Shown: positions 17,223-26,797, counted from the first letter of the stretch. The stretch: 64,000 bases of DNA from an uncultured Lachnospiraceae bacterium (GCA_944383765.1 CALWQT010000006.1:1-64000), one strand, 5' to 3'. Notes: generated from the letters alone by a model not told the origin. Translations and numbers: made by a program.

Positions 17223-18200
17223 TTATCGGTACTTTCCGGCGATCAGTAATTCCACTGCCAGTCTCTCCTGCAGACGGCCGGATTTCACCGCTTCTTCCGA
17301 ATCCACACATAATTCCACATAAGACAGTATCTGCTCTTTGGTAAACGCCCTTGCCTGAGACATAAGCTTTCCCACCACAAACGGCTGCAGTTTCAGCCTG
17401 GAGGCGATCGTTCCTTTATCTTTCCCCTGGGCCATCAGTTCTTTTACCTGAAGCACCTGGTTAAACTGTCTGGCGATCAGAAACAGAATTCTCATGGGAG
17501 GTTCCTTTAACGTCAGAAGGTCTTCATACAGATCCATAGCTTTTCCCGTATCTCCCTGAACAATGGCAGCTACCATCTCAAAAATACGGCTTGTCACATG
17601 AACGGTGCAGATGGCATCAATATCCTGGTCGGTGATTACTTCCCGTTCTCCCACATAACTGATCAGCTTCTCCAGTTCCATACGGATGTTTTCCATATCG
17701 TCTCCAGTGGCACTGAGAAACCGTTCCATCGTGCGGCCTGTGATCTTCTTCCCTTCCCTGGCAAGGATTCCCCCTGCCCATCTGGCCAGCTGAGACACGT
17801 CCTGTCTGGAAAATTCCGCTGCATATCCCACTTCCTTTACTTTTTTGTAAAGGCGGTTTCTTTTATCCACCTCAGATTCCACAAATACCATGCAGGTCAT
17901 CTCCGGCATCTGAGGAAGATATTCCACCAGTTCCTCTCCTCCGGAACTTTTAAACAATCCGGTATCTTCCAGCAGAATCAGACGGTGTTCCGCAAAAAAA
18001 GGCATGGTGTCTGCCAGGCTTATGATTTCTTTTATATCAATGCCTTTTCCCTCAAAATAGTTATAATTCATCTCATCTTCTCCGGCTATGGCATCTTTCA
18101 GCCGGTTTTTATAACTCTTCTTTAAGAAATCTTCTTCCCCAAACAGCAGATACGCTTTTTTAAAGGTTCCCTCTTTTAAATCCTTATTTAAAGTCTGCAT
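17223..18200 (-). CDS. holA: DNA polymerase III delta subunit
   Basis: This 325-aa subunit is the clamp-loader wrench that opens the beta sliding clamp. It shows the family pattern: N-terminal AYLLFGEEDFLKKSY, then an AAA+-like fold lacking a Walker A, then a C-terminal helical collar (PPMRILFLIARQFNQVLQVKEL). Length is typical of Bacillota HolA. It follows comEC in the same orientation, a very common comEC-holA linkage. Confidence 0.93.
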   Translation of the reverse strand: MQTLNKDLKEGTFKKAYLLFGEEDFLKKSYKNRLKDAIAGEDEMNYNYFEGKGIDIKEIISLADTMPFFAEHRLILLEDTGLFKSSGGEELVEYLPQMPEMTCMVFVESEVDKRNRLYKKVKEVGYAAEFSRQDVSQLARWAGGILAREGKKITGRTMERFLSATGDDMENIRMELEKLISYVGEREVITDQDIDAICTVHVTSRIFEMVAAIVQGDTGKAMDLYEDLLTLKEPPMRILFLIARQFNQVLQVKELMAQGKDKGTIASRLKLQPFVVGKLMSQARAFTKEQILSYVELCVDSEEAVKSGRLQERLAVELLIAGKYR

Positions 18201-18258
18201 ATGCTCTTCCTTTTCCCATCATCTTTCCACTCATTATAATTCATTTTCCCAAAAGAAT

Positions 18259-20547
18259 CTACCGGTATGTCCATATCCTCAGCCATCTCCCGTCTGTCTC
18301 CATCATCACTGCCCCAGTATGGGCCGTTTCATAAATGCGGCATCCTGTTTCCTGAAGCCTCTTTACCGTATCCTCTGCCGGATGGCCGTAGGAATTCCCC
18401 TCTCCATAAGAAATCACCGCCATTTCCGGCGACACCGCTGTCAGAAATTCTTTCCCCGACGAACCGGAAGAGCCATGATGTGCCGTTTTCAGCACAGTAA
18501 CGTTCTCCAGCCGGCCGCTGCTCTCCTTATGGTTCAGTATCTGTATTTCCGTCTCTTTTCCAATATCTCCGGTAAACAGAAAAGAAATCTCTCCGCAGTC
18601 CAGTCTGAGGACCAGGGACTGTTCATTTTTATCCCCGGGCTCTGCCCCTCTCCATGGATACAGACATCGCAGAATGGCTTTTCCGCTGCCTATCCGGTCC
18701 CCTTCCTGCATGGATATCACTCTTGCCCCAGCCTGTCTGGCCAGATCCGCCAGCCTTTTCTGGTCTTCCTCTTCCCTTCCCGCTTCTGAGAGAACTACCG
18801 TATCTACTTTTGTTTTTCCCTGTTCCAGCAGCCACTCTACCCCACTCATATGGTCCCTGTCACAATGGCTCACGATGGCGTAATCCAGCGTTCCGATTCC
18901 CCGGGATTGAAGAAACGGATCCAGTATCTGTTCCCCTAACTGCTTCCGGTCGGCGCTTCCTCCGTCCAGCAGAATCCGGCAGCCTCCCATTTCCACCAGA
19001 ATGCCGTCTCCCTGTCCCACATCCAGATAGGTAACTCTTACCTGATCGGGCTGAACCCATGCAGGAGCCAGGATAGCCACCATGCATATCCCTATGATGA
19101 CGGTCCACATTTTCTTCCTCCTACTGTCACGGAGCATCAGGATTCCCCGGCACAGCAGCCAGGAAAGCAACAGGTATCCTGCCAGTTTCCATGCTGCCGG
19201 CCTGCCGATCACCAGACTGCTGCCTGGCAGCTTTTCCATGAACAGGCATAAGCCCTCATACACCTTTAAAATGTAATAACCGGTTCCTGCAAAAAATCTT
19301 CCCGCCTCCTGCCACACAAGTCCGGCTGCCAGACACAGCAGAGCAGACACCATCACATAAGCCATCAAAGGAATCACCAGAAAATTCAGAAACAGCCCAT
19401 AGGGAGGGTACTCAAAAAAATGATACAGAATAGCCGGAACGGTGGCAGCCTGCACTGCCATACCGCCTACCACGGTCTTTCCTGTCTTCCCTCTCCCAAA
19501 ACCGGCAGCTGAACAGACCTGCCCCAGTCCTCCGATCCCTGCCACTGCCAAAAAGGACAGCTGAACTCCACTCTGAGTCAAAGCCAGAGGATTCTCCCAT
19601 AAAATAATCAGAGCAGACAGACTCAGACCGGATAACAGATCATAAGTCCGTCCGATACAGGATGCCAAAACAGATACCAGAAACATGATCACCGCTCTCC
19701 TGGTGGACGGAGAAAATCCTGTCATCTGTCCATATGCCATGATCCAGATTCCTGCCACCACTCCTGAACTTCTTTTTCCCAGTCCAGCCTTTCCCAACAA
19801 ACGGTACAATCCCATGCCCAGCATGGAAATATGAAGTCCGCTGATAGCCAGAATATGGGAAATTCCATTTTTCTGATACAGTTCGTAAATATGGGAAGGC
19901 AATTCCTGCTTATCTCCCAGCAGCATGGCCTTAAAAATACCACTGGCATCTCCCCCGCTTTTCTCCAGCACTTCCCCCGCTCTCTGCCTGATATCATGAA
20001 GAATTCCGGAGACATAATCCCTGCCTGAAAGGCATTCTATCTGTTCCGCCTTCAGTCTGTAACAGATTCCCCGGGATTCATAATAAGACCGGTAATCAAA
20101 TTCTCCCGGATTACCAGCTTCCCCATATACGTCCCATTCCCCGGAAACTTTGATACTGTCTCCTACCTCTGCTTCCGGCGCAAAGGGAAACGATACAGAA
20201 ACGGTTCCCAGTGCCTTTTCTGTTCCATCTATCAAAATTTCTGTTCCTGTCAGTTCTCCGGAATATCCAAATTCCCCTTTTTCCAAAGAGGCCAAAATGC
20301 CAGTTGCCGCTATCTCTCTTTTTTCTTCCAGATGGAGCCTGCGGATCTGTTCCAGAGCCTCCCGTTTTTCTGACAACCGGAAAAATCCACAGAAAACCGC
20401 AAAAAGCAGAAGCCCTATCCACAGGCTCCTGCCTCTTCTGCACATCAGCAAGACTTCTGATATCAGGATCACCGTCAAAGCTGCGCTTATTTCCACCGCC
20501 GGCAGGGCCAATACCTCTCCAAGTACGAATCCCCCTGCAATCATCAA
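18259..20547 (-). CDS. comEC: ComEC/Rec2 DNA-uptake channel
   Basis: This is a polytopic membrane protein of about 762 aa. The N-terminal membrane helices are followed by an extracytoplasmic DUF4131-like part and the Competence domain (ILAISGLHISMLGMGLYRLLG near 232-252) with many helices. The C-terminal metallo-beta-lactamase domain starts near 505 (YLDVGQGDGILVE, SHCDRDHMSG, FTGDIG, TAHHGSSGSS). Relatives form the pore that takes in single-stranded DNA. The only standard starts are TTG at 20547 and ATG at 20544, both 20 or more bases from the strong GGAGGAG at 20569-20575. An in-frame ATA at 20562 sits at ideal distance and gives the family-like start (I/M)KRPLLMIAGG. The ribosome site lies in the end of the gerM-like gene. 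Confidence 0.92.
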   Translation of the reverse strand: MMIAGGFVLGEVLALPAVEISAALTVILISEVLLMCRRGRSLWIGLLLFAVFCGFFRLSEKREALEQIRRLHLEEKREIAATGILASLEKGEFGYSGELTGTEILIDGTEKALGTVSVSFPFAPEAEVGDSIKVSGEWDVYGEAGNPGEFDYRSYYESRGICYRLKAEQIECLSGRDYVSGILHDIRQRAGEVLEKSGGDASGIFKAMLLGDKQELPSHIYELYQKNGISHILAISGLHISMLGMGLYRLLGKAGLGKRSSGVVAGIWIMAYGQMTGFSPSTRRAVIMFLVSVLASCIGRTYDLLSGLSLSALIILWENPLALTQSGVQLSFLAVAGIGGLGQVCSAAGFGRGKTGKTVVGGMAVQAATVPAILYHFFEYPPYGLFLNFLVIPLMAYVMVSALLCLAAGLVWQEAGRFFAGTGYYILKVYEGLCLFMEKLPGSSLVIGRPAAWKLAGYLLLSWLLCRGILMLRDSRRKKMWTVIIGICMVAILAPAWVQPDQVRVTYLDVGQGDGILVEMGGCRILLDGGSADRKQLGEQILDPFLQSRGIGTLDYAIVSHCDRDHMSGVEWLLEQGKTKVDTVVLSEAGREEEDQKRLADLARQAGARVISMQEGDRIGSGKAILRCLYPWRGAEPGDKNEQSLVLRLDCGEISFLFTGDIGKETEIQILNHKESSGRLENVTVLKTAHHGSSGSSGKEFLTAVSPEMAVISYGEGNSYGHPAEDTVKRLQETGCRIYETAHTGAVMMETDGRWLRIWTYR

Positions 20548-20563
20548 CAGTGGTCTTTTTATA

Positions 20564-21502
20564 TTATTCTCCTCCTATATAATCCAGATTTCGTTCAAAT
20601 TGGGTATCCAGCGAAATAGCATCCCGGAACCGGATATCCGCAGAACCATTGACAGAAAACTGCACTTTATTGATACCGGCCACCTCAGCCAGTGAATTGA
20701 CAATGGAATAAATCGGAATATAATCTTCCACCGCCAGGCTTCCGCTTCCTGCTAAAAATGTACTGTCAAAATTCACATAGCAGGTTGTTCCGTTTACCAC
20801 CACATTCAAAAGCTTCGTCTCCGGGGGAACGGTAGGACACAGCGAAAAACTCTCAGGGCCTTTGATCAATTCCTCCACTACCAGCTGTGCCATGGATGTA
20901 TTCACATTATGCACTACTTCTCTGGTCTCCGGATACAATAATTTCCCATTTTCATCGGTAAAATACAGAGTCAGTTCTGTTTTCTCATAGGCATTGACAT
21001 CACTGATGCTGTCAATAAAATCACTTCCCGCAATCATGCCTACCGGCTGACCCTTGCCGTCCAGCAAAGGCTGTTCTCCAGCGCTGATATTGATATAGCT
21101 GACTCCCGGAATCTGAGTCAGAGTCTTAGCCAGAGCTGCCCTGCATAAAATCTCCCGTTCCGCTTTTATACTGTTATAGGAATCATCAAAATAAAGATAA
21201 ACTACCATTTCTTCCCGCCGGAATCCCCGATATTCCAGACGTTCCGGAAGAGCTGACTGGATATCCTGCTCCTGGGGAACCTGCCGCAACTGAGTCATCA
21301 GTTTTTCCACCAGAAGATCGGTATCCTCCGTATCTGTCTGGTACTGGTCTGAAACCAGCTTAGTCCCTGAACTGTCCAGATAATACACCTGGTACGCTCC
21401 GCTTTCCCGGATCTCCGGCTGTTCTTCCCTGCATCCTGTCAGAAAAAGAGCGGCAAAGAAAAGCAGAGAAACTGCTGTGCTCCATATTACTTTTTTCCAC
21501 AT
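20564..21502 (-). CDS. GerMN-domain lipoprotein
   Basis: This 312-aa exported lipoprotein has the signal ending LTGC (Cys24). Two GerMN domains follow: about 70-170 (VVYLYFDDSYNSI) and about 195-300 (TCYVNFDSTFL, then PIYSIVNSLAEVAGINKVQFSVNG). GerM-type proteins act in sporulation and germination or bind LytR-like factors. It sits directly behind the histidine kinase gene (14 bp) and in front of comEC. Its N-terminal positions 20-24 (FLTGC) fit a lipobox. The precise role is unknown. Confidence 0.88.
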   Translation of the reverse strand: MWKKVIWSTAVSLLFFAALFLTGCREEQPEIRESGAYQVYYLDSSGTKLVSDQYQTDTEDTDLLVEKLMTQLRQVPQEQDIQSALPERLEYRGFRREEMVVYLYFDDSYNSIKAEREILCRAALAKTLTQIPGVSYINISAGEQPLLDGKGQPVGMIAGSDFIDSISDVNAYEKTELTLYFTDENGKLLYPETREVVHNVNTSMAQLVVEELIKGPESFSLCPTVPPETKLLNVVVNGTTCYVNFDSTFLAGSGSLAVEDYIPIYSIVNSLAEVAGINKVQFSVNGSADIRFRDAISLDTQFERNLDYIGGE

Positions 21503-21516
21503 ATTTCTTTTCCTCT

Positions 21517-22947
21517 CTATGGAATGTAAGTGAGGGGAATCCTGACTGAAAATACCGTTCCTTCTCCTTCCACACTCTGCACACGGATCGTTCCCCGGTG
21601 CATCTCAATCACATTTTTTGTGATTGCAAGCCCAAGGCCCGTACCTCCTGTTTCCCGGGACCTGGCCTTATCTACCCGGTAAAAACGTTCAAAAATCCTG
21701 GTCTGAAATTCCTCCGGAATGCCAATCCCTGAATCTGCCACTTTAATAAAAAAGAATTTATGGTCCGCATCCAGAGTAACCCGTACCCAGCCGTCTTCCC
21801 GGTTATATTTGATCGCATTTTCTACCAGATTGCTCAGTCCCAAAGATAATTTCACCTCATCTGCATCCGCCACCACATCACGGACTCTTTCCAGTGTCAA
21901 TTCGATATTTCTTTTCTGGGCGATCGGACGAAGCCTTTTCAAAATCAATTCCAGCAGCCCGTAAATGTCTACCTGGGTAATGTTCATGGTCTCTGCCGCA
22001 GATTTATCCATTTTTACCAATGATAAAAGGTCATCAATGATCTTACTTTCACGGTCGATTTCGTCCGATATATCATTCATAAACTCCCGGTACAATTCCA
22101 CTGGTGCATCTTCCATTGCCATCAGGGAGTCTGCCAGCACTCGAATGGAAGTAATCGGCGTTTTCAATTCATGGGATACATTGGAAACAAACTCCTGTCT
22201 GGAATTATCCATTTCCCTCAATTTTGTGAACGCCTGGCTGACCGCCGTGGACATTTCCTTTGTCTCCTTATAGGTATCCACCATGATCTCTTCTTCCACA
22301 TTCCCGCCAGCAGTCCTTTTTAACGCCTGCTGGAACCGGCGCAGCGGTTTCAGATACAGCCTTTCAGCAGCCAGGATACCCATAACGATAATAATAAGAG
22401 ACATCACTTCAAACAGGACGATCTTTTCTCCCACCATATCCGCCAGGCTCAGGATACCTTCTGTCGATGCTGTTACCACCATCACCCCATCTATTTTCCC
22501 CTGGGATTCCAAAGCATAAATAGGAAACGTCTGAATCAGATAATGCTTTTCTTTGTTATATTTATTGCTGCTTTCTCCAGAGAAGCACCGCACAACCTCT
22601 TCCGAAACATGATATTTTCCTTCTGCCAGGCCAAACGTATCCCGGATGATCCGGTAGTCCCTGTCTACGATTACGATCCGTCCGCTGAACATATCAGATA
22701 CAACGTCCATCTGACTGTCCAGAATCGTATCCGTTACATCGTCAGCCAGATATCCAGCCTGGGTCAGCCGGTTACTGAGGATCAGGCACTGGTTCTGAAT
22801 CTCCAAGGTCATGGATTCTATCTGATTCTGTTTTAACGTTGTCACCATCAGCCTTCCCTGGATAAACATGGGAACCACTCCAATAACAAACAGCATGATG
22901 ACAAGGACTGTCCTCATGCTGACTGCTCTTTTCTTTCTCATTTTCAT
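21517..22947 (-). CDS. Membrane sensor histidine kinase (PhoR/WalK-like)
   Basis: This 476-aa kinase has two membrane helices (about 12-30 and 178-198) flanking an extracytoplasmic sensing region of about 145 aa. After a HAMP segment the phospho-acceptor is His259 in VSNVSHELKTP. The ATPase shows N-box NLVENAIKYN, G1 DSGIGIP and G2 TGGTGLGLAI. No response-regulator gene is adjacent. The only one in the window, a PhoB type, lies about 9 kb upstream at 32099-32797, next to comEA. The kinase gene is preceded by a DegV gene with a 3-bp gap. Confidence 0.93.
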   Translation of the reverse strand: MKMRKKRAVSMRTVLVIMLFVIGVVPMFIQGRLMVTTLKQNQIESMTLEIQNQCLILSNRLTQAGYLADDVTDTILDSQMDVVSDMFSGRIVIVDRDYRIIRDTFGLAEGKYHVSEEVVRCFSGESSNKYNKEKHYLIQTFPIYALESQGKIDGVMVVTASTEGILSLADMVGEKIVLFEVMSLIIIVMGILAAERLYLKPLRRFQQALKRTAGGNVEEEIMVDTYKETKEMSTAVSQAFTKLREMDNSRQEFVSNVSHELKTPITSIRVLADSLMAMEDAPVELYREFMNDISDEIDRESKIIDDLLSLVKMDKSAAETMNITQVDIYGLLELILKRLRPIAQKRNIELTLERVRDVVADADEVKLSLGLSNLVENAIKYNREDGWVRVTLDADHKFFFIKVADSGIGIPEEFQTRIFERFYRVDKARSRETGGTGLGLAITKNVIEMHRGTIRVQSVEGEGTVFSVRIPLTYIP

Positions 22948-22950
22948 ACT

Positions 22951-23817
22951 TTATCCTTCCAGCATCTTGGTGCAAGCCACTGCCAGCGATCCTGGACCGA
23001 TATGGCAGGCAACACTCAGAGAGAGAGGGTCTATATGCACCGGCACACCTGGATACAGCTCCCGCAGTTCCTGCTCAAATTCTTTTGCTGCTGCCTCATT
23101 ATCTGTATGGGCAATCTGGAGATAGGAATGACGGCAATCTTTATCTCCCAGGATTTCTTCCAGATCTTTTTTTAATGCAGTAAGCATAATGCTCTTCGCC
23201 TGCTTCATGGTTCTGGCCTTTGCAAACGCATCCAGCTTTTTCCCCTGGTGTATGGATAATACAGGTTTGATCCTTAAAAGCGTCCCTAATGCTGCGGCGG
23301 CAGGAGTAATCCTTCCTCCTTTTTTCAGATACTTTAACGTATCTACTGTAATATAAATACTGGCATCAAATGCAGCATCTTCCAGAATCTTTCTGATTTC
23401 TTCTCCCGTCTTTCCTTCCCTGGCCAGCCTGACCGCATCGATGGCAGACTGCCTCTGGGTCACGGAAATCCTGCGGTTATCCACTACAAAAACCTTACCC
23501 TCATAATCCTGGGCCAGCATCATAGCTGTCTGGCAGGATCCGCTGAGGCCACTGGTCATAGGAATATGGACTACCTGGTCATTTTCTTCCAGAAGCCGGT
23601 CCCACAGATTCAGTACTGAATCCGGGGTTGGCTGGGAAGTGGAAATATCCGCTCCGTCTCTTAATTTTATATAAAACTGTTCCTGTGTCAGATCAATATC
23701 TTCATAATACGTCTGCCCGTCAATCATAAAAGGCATGGGAAGCACAGACAGCCCCATTTCCTCTGCCTGGGTCTGGGTAATCCCGCTGTTGCTGTCCGTA
23801 ACGATTGCAACTTTCAT
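22951..23817 (-). CDS. DegV-family fatty-acid-binding protein
   Basis: This 288-aa protein, started at the ATG at 23817 behind GGAAGGAGAAAG, begins MKVAIVTDSNSGI. DegV landmarks are TSQPTPD (about 67-73), MTSGLSGSCQTA (about 93-104) and the VDTLKYLKKGGRI stretch (about 150-162). Family members bind fatty acids and deliver them to the FakA kinase for membrane phospholipid synthesis. No fakA is in the window. It ends 3 bp before the histidine kinase start, so the two are probably cotranscribed. Confidence 0.9.
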   Translation of the reverse strand: MKVAIVTDSNSGITQTQAEEMGLSVLPMPFMIDGQTYYEDIDLTQEQFYIKLRDGADISTSQPTPDSVLNLWDRLLEENDQVVHIPMTSGLSGSCQTAMMLAQDYEGKVFVVDNRRISVTQRQSAIDAVRLAREGKTGEEIRKILEDAAFDASIYITVDTLKYLKKGGRITPAAAALGTLLRIKPVLSIHQGKKLDAFAKARTMKQAKSIMLTALKKDLEEILGDKDCRHSYLQIAHTDNEAAAKEFEQELRELYPGVPVHIDPLSLSVACHIGPGSLAVACTKMLEG

Positions 23818-23946
23818 TTTCTTTCTCCTTCCTGCCTGCTGGATCTGGACATAATATTCCAGCAATAGTATACTTGTTTTTCATTTTATCCTATTTCTAA
23901 AAAAAATGGAAGTGAAAATTCTTATTTCTTCCCTCTCTGGAAAAGA

Positions 23947-23975
23947 TAGACGGATCTTCCATTATCGTATATAAT
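23947..23975 (+). promoter_or_regulatory. Promoter of the zinc-ribbon membrane protein gene
   Basis: TAGACG (23947-23952), 17 bp, then a perfect TATAAT (23970-23975), about 40 bp before the start codon. The -35 box is weak. Confidence 0.5.
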
Positions 23976-24015
23976 GACACCAACAGTCCGAATTAGAAAA
24001 AGGGAGGAATTTTGT

Positions 24016-24660
24016 ATGCCTTATTGTCCAAAATGCGATATGGAATTCGTAGAAGGGGTTACGATCTGTACTGACTGCGGTTCTCCTCTTCTTGCTTCCA
24101 AGGAAGAAGCAGGACTTCAAAAAGCTGAGGAACCTCAATGGGAAGCACAGGAACAGGAACCGTCTGCCTGCAATAACCCGCTGAAATCCCAGCCTTTCAC
24201 CCACACTTACGTGAAAAAATCCCAAAAACTGGAAGACATGAAAGCGTCTGCATCGGCTTTTTATCTGGTGGGAGCGCTTCTGCTGCTGGCCTCTGTCGTT
24301 TTGTGGAGCGGCATCCTATCCATAAACGGAATCATTTTAAAACTCCTGGTTACCGTTATGGGAGTAGGGGCACTGGTTGTGGGAATCAAGACGTCAAGTA
24401 CCGCCAAAGCTCTGGTATCCCAGGTAACGGAAGAAGATGAAAACACCAATTCCCTCATCAACTGGTTCTTATCCTCTTATACAGGAAGCCAGTTAGATGA
24501 CAAACTCCAGGAAGAGAACCAGGAACTGTCACCGGAAGAACTGAGTCTGAAACGTTTTGAGCTGATTCAGGACCTTCTGATCACTCACCATGACCTGGCC
24601 GACCAGTCTTATGTTGAGTTTCTGAGTGAAGAGATTTATAACCGCCTGTATGAAGAATAA
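24016..24660 (+). CDS. Zinc-ribbon membrane protein of unknown function
   Basis: The protein is 214 aa from the ATG at 24016, eight bases after AGGGAGG. The N-terminus is a four-cysteine zinc ribbon, CPKC (Cys4, Cys7) and CTDC (Cys18, Cys21). A charged linker leads to two hydrophobic helices (about 81-98 and 104-123). The C-terminus is acidic and helical. This looks like a membrane protein with a cytoplasmic zinc ribbon; I do not recognise a named family. Its last 80 bp overlap the convergent dus gene, so both protein ends are encoded by the same DNA on opposite strands. Confidence 0.75.
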   Translation: MPYCPKCDMEFVEGVTICTDCGSPLLASKEEAGLQKAEEPQWEAQEQEPSACNNPLKSQPFTHTYVKKSQKLEDMKASASAFYLVGALLLLASVVLWSGILSINGIILKLLVTVMGVGALVVGIKTSSTAKALVSQVTEEDENTNSLINWFLSSYTGSQLDDKLQEENQELSPEELSLKRFELIQDLLITHHDLADQSYVEFLSEEIYNRLYEE

Positions 24661-25588
24661 TGTCCCTTTCCGTCAGCAATTTTTCTACCCAGGCATTGTA
24701 CTCCGGAAGACTTTGCGCCTTCCGGATTTTTTTTCCATAAGATTCGTTATCCGGGAACAAATGGATCATATAAGTCCACAGTTCTTTCATCTTAAACAGT
24801 ACATTTCTGTCTCCTGACAGCAATTCCCGATAACCTTCCAGGATTTCATGATGAAAACCAGCCAGAGTGCGGTTGTCCAACATAGCCTCTCCTTTTACTG
24901 TACGGGCAAGCCCAGGGTCCGCTACCAGCCCCCTTCCCAGCATCACCCGGTCTGCTCCCGGAAAACATTCCGAAAAATCTGTCACCTTTTCCACCGTAAA
25001 CAGGTCTCCATTATAACAGACCGGAAACGGAGCCCTTTCCTCCGCCTTACGAAACGCTTCCGGATCAGGCTGATTTTTGTAAAAATCCTTTCGTACCCTT
25101 GGATGTATGATCAGTTCCTCCAGCGGAAAACGGCTGTAAATTTCCAAAAGCCGCTCCCACTCTGCCCTGTCTTCCACCCCTATTCTGGTCTTTACGGAAA
25201 TCTTCACGTCTGCCTTTTCAAAAATCTGGTCAAAAAATCGCTCCAGTTGATCCGGATCAGCAAGAAAGCCGGCTCCTCTTCCTTTCGACACCACAGTTCC
25301 CGACGGACAGCCCAGATTCAGATTGATCTCCTCATATCCATAATCTTTTAATATTCCTGCTGTATGAAGAAAATCCTCACTGTCATTGGTAAGAATCTGA
25401 GGAACCACAGAAACTCCCCTGTTATGTTCCGGTTTTACATCATTCAAATCCCTTGAACGGAAATTGCGGTTTTTTCCCGGTACAATAAAAGGGGTAAAAT
25501 ATTTGTCGATTCCTCCAAACCACCGATTATGGGCATTCCGGTACACATAACCGGTAATTCCCTCCATGGGAGCAAAATAAAGTTTCAT
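24581..25588 (-). CDS. dus: tRNA-dihydrouridine synthase
   Basis: This 335-aa FMN enzyme reduces uridines in the tRNA D-loop. N-terminal LYFAPMEGITG is the flavin-binding start. Cys94 in NLGCPSGTVVSKGRGAG is the catalytic proton donor. KTRIG and MLGRG complete the TIM-barrel flavin site. The C-terminal helical domain is followed by about 25 charged residues (YKSLHSETQHKTGRPGHGE) beyond the usual end, encoded opposite the zinc-ribbon gene. It is adjacent to the YkgJ-type gene and may share its transcript. Confidence 0.92.
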   Translation of the reverse strand: MKLYFAPMEGITGYVYRNAHNRWFGGIDKYFTPFIVPGKNRNFRSRDLNDVKPEHNRGVSVVPQILTNDSEDFLHTAGILKDYGYEEINLNLGCPSGTVVSKGRGAGFLADPDQLERFFDQIFEKADVKISVKTRIGVEDRAEWERLLEIYSRFPLEELIIHPRVRKDFYKNQPDPEAFRKAEERAPFPVCYNGDLFTVEKVTDFSECFPGADRVMLGRGLVADPGLARTVKGEAMLDNRTLAGFHHEILEGYRELLSGDRNVLFKMKELWTYMIHLFPDNESYGKKIRKAQSLPEYNAWVEKLLTERDIILHTGGYKSLHSETQHKTGRPGHGE

Positions 25589-25619
25589 ATGTCAGTATCT
25601 CCTTCTGTCCTGTCTGTTC

Positions 25620-26288
25620 TCACAATGCTTTCAGCCATGTTTCCATCTGGGCAGTTCTTTCATAAAACTGGGGATAAAATTCACGGTCTTCTTCATAAGG
25701 AGTGAGATAAAACGTATGCAGCACCGCTACGTTGATCTCTTTTGCCTTTTCTTTTCCTTCCGGCGTTTCCAAAATCTCCTGAACTGCCAGAAGGAAACCG
25801 TGCCACCTGGAAATATAAGCTTCGTATGCAGGTACATCCGGTACATCAAGACAACGGCTTACCTTTACCTTAGTCCTGTCTTTTTTTCTGCACTCATGGA
25901 CCTGAAGAAAATACCAGAACCGTTCTCCCTCATAATATCTTCCCAAAGGAAAAAGCCGGCATAACCCAGGCCGGAATGTATGTACCCGGCATCTTCCTTC
26001 TTCACTGAGAAACCGGCATCCTTCCTCTTTCCCATCCATTTTCAGGTTGGGAAGGACCATACCGTCTGTCACAGACAGTTCCACCGGTCCTTCCAGCAAT
26101 CTGGCCGCCTCCATGCCCAGTCCTACTGACAGCCGATGCAGATCCAATGGATCCAGAATCACCGACTTTCCCATATGATGGCAGCAGGCAGAACAACCTT
26201 CACAGCCTCCGCAGCCTGCTTTCACCATATCATTCCGTTCATACAGCCGTCCATCGGAAATTTCCTCAAGGCTTACTTTCCGTTTCAT
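25620..26288 (-). CDS. YkgJ-family cysteine-cluster protein
   Basis: This 222-aa soluble protein has a dense cysteine motif at 26-36 (CGGCEGCSACC) and further Cys at GCRF, GRCRVH, GLCRLF and HECRKK. The spacing fits the YkgJ/CxxCxxCC zinc- or iron-binding family. No enzyme activity is established for the family. The start follows AGGAGG. It lies just upstream of dus in the same direction. Confidence 0.85.
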   Translation of the reverse strand: MKRKVSLEEISDGRLYERNDMVKAGCGGCEGCSACCHHMGKSVILDPLDLHRLSVGLGMEAARLLEGPVELSVTDGMVLPNLKMDGKEEGCRFLSEEGRCRVHTFRPGLCRLFPLGRYYEGERFWYFLQVHECRKKDRTKVKVSRCLDVPDVPAYEAYISRWHGFLLAVQEILETPEGKEKAKEINVAVLHTFYLTPYEEDREFYPQFYERTAQMETWLKAL

Positions 26289-26311
26289 AAATCATCCTCC
26301 TGCTTTACGAT

Positions 26312-26336
26312 AAAAGAGGCGGTATTACCGCCTCTA
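26312..26336 (-). terminator. Terminator of the flippase-dtd operon
   Basis: AGAGGCGGTA pairs with TACCGCCTCT with almost no loop, followed on the minus strand by TTTTAT. The first arm overlaps the dtd stop codon. It separates dtd from the YkgJ-type gene. Confidence 0.8.
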
Positions 26337-26786
26337 TCTGATCAGTTCCTCACTGTCCAGGACCAGGGTAAACGGTCCTTCATTGACCAGTTCTACCTGC
26401 ATGGACGCCCCAAAACTCCCATGCTCCACTGTCTGCACATAATTCCTGCACCGCTCTACCACATACTCATACAGACGTTCTGCCATATCCGGAGCCCCTG
26501 CCTTGATAAAACTGGGACGATTCCCTTTCCTGCAGTCCGCATACAGGGTAAACTGGCTGACTACCAGAATCTCTCCGTTCACATCCGCCAAAGACAGATT
26601 CGTCTTGCCATTTTCATCTTCAAAAATCCTGAGACGGCAAAGCTTGTCCACCATTTTATCTGCTATTGCTTCCGTATCTTCTCCCTGTATTCCCAACAGG
26701 ATCAAAAATCCTTTTCCTATTTTTCCTATAACCTGCCCGTCTACTGTCACCGACGCCGAAGTTACTCTCTGAACTACGATCTTCAT
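26334..26786 (-). CDS. dtd: D-aminoacyl-tRNA deacylase
   Basis: This 150-aa enzyme hydrolyses D-amino acids wrongly attached to tRNA. The start [13 protein letters not shown], the active-site SQFTLYAD (about 78-85) and the cross-subunit NEGPFT near 136 are all present. Length equals the family norm. Its start lies 11 bp after the stop codon of the flippase gene. In many Clostridia dtd follows relA; here it does not. Confidence 0.95.
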   Translation of the reverse strand: MKIVVQRVTSASVTVDGQVIGKIGKGFLILLGIQGEDTEAIADKMVDKLCRLRIFEDENGKTNLSLADVNGEILVVSQFTLYADCRKGNRPSFIKAGAPDMAERLYEYVVERCRNYVQTVEHGSFGASMQVELVNEGPFTLVLDSEELIR

Positions 26787-26797
26787 ATTCCTTCTCC

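Noticed and set aside
23818..23960. Promoter of the DegV-kinase unit
   Set aside because: TATACT and TAAAAT boxes are present in AT-rich DNA, but no -35 stands out.
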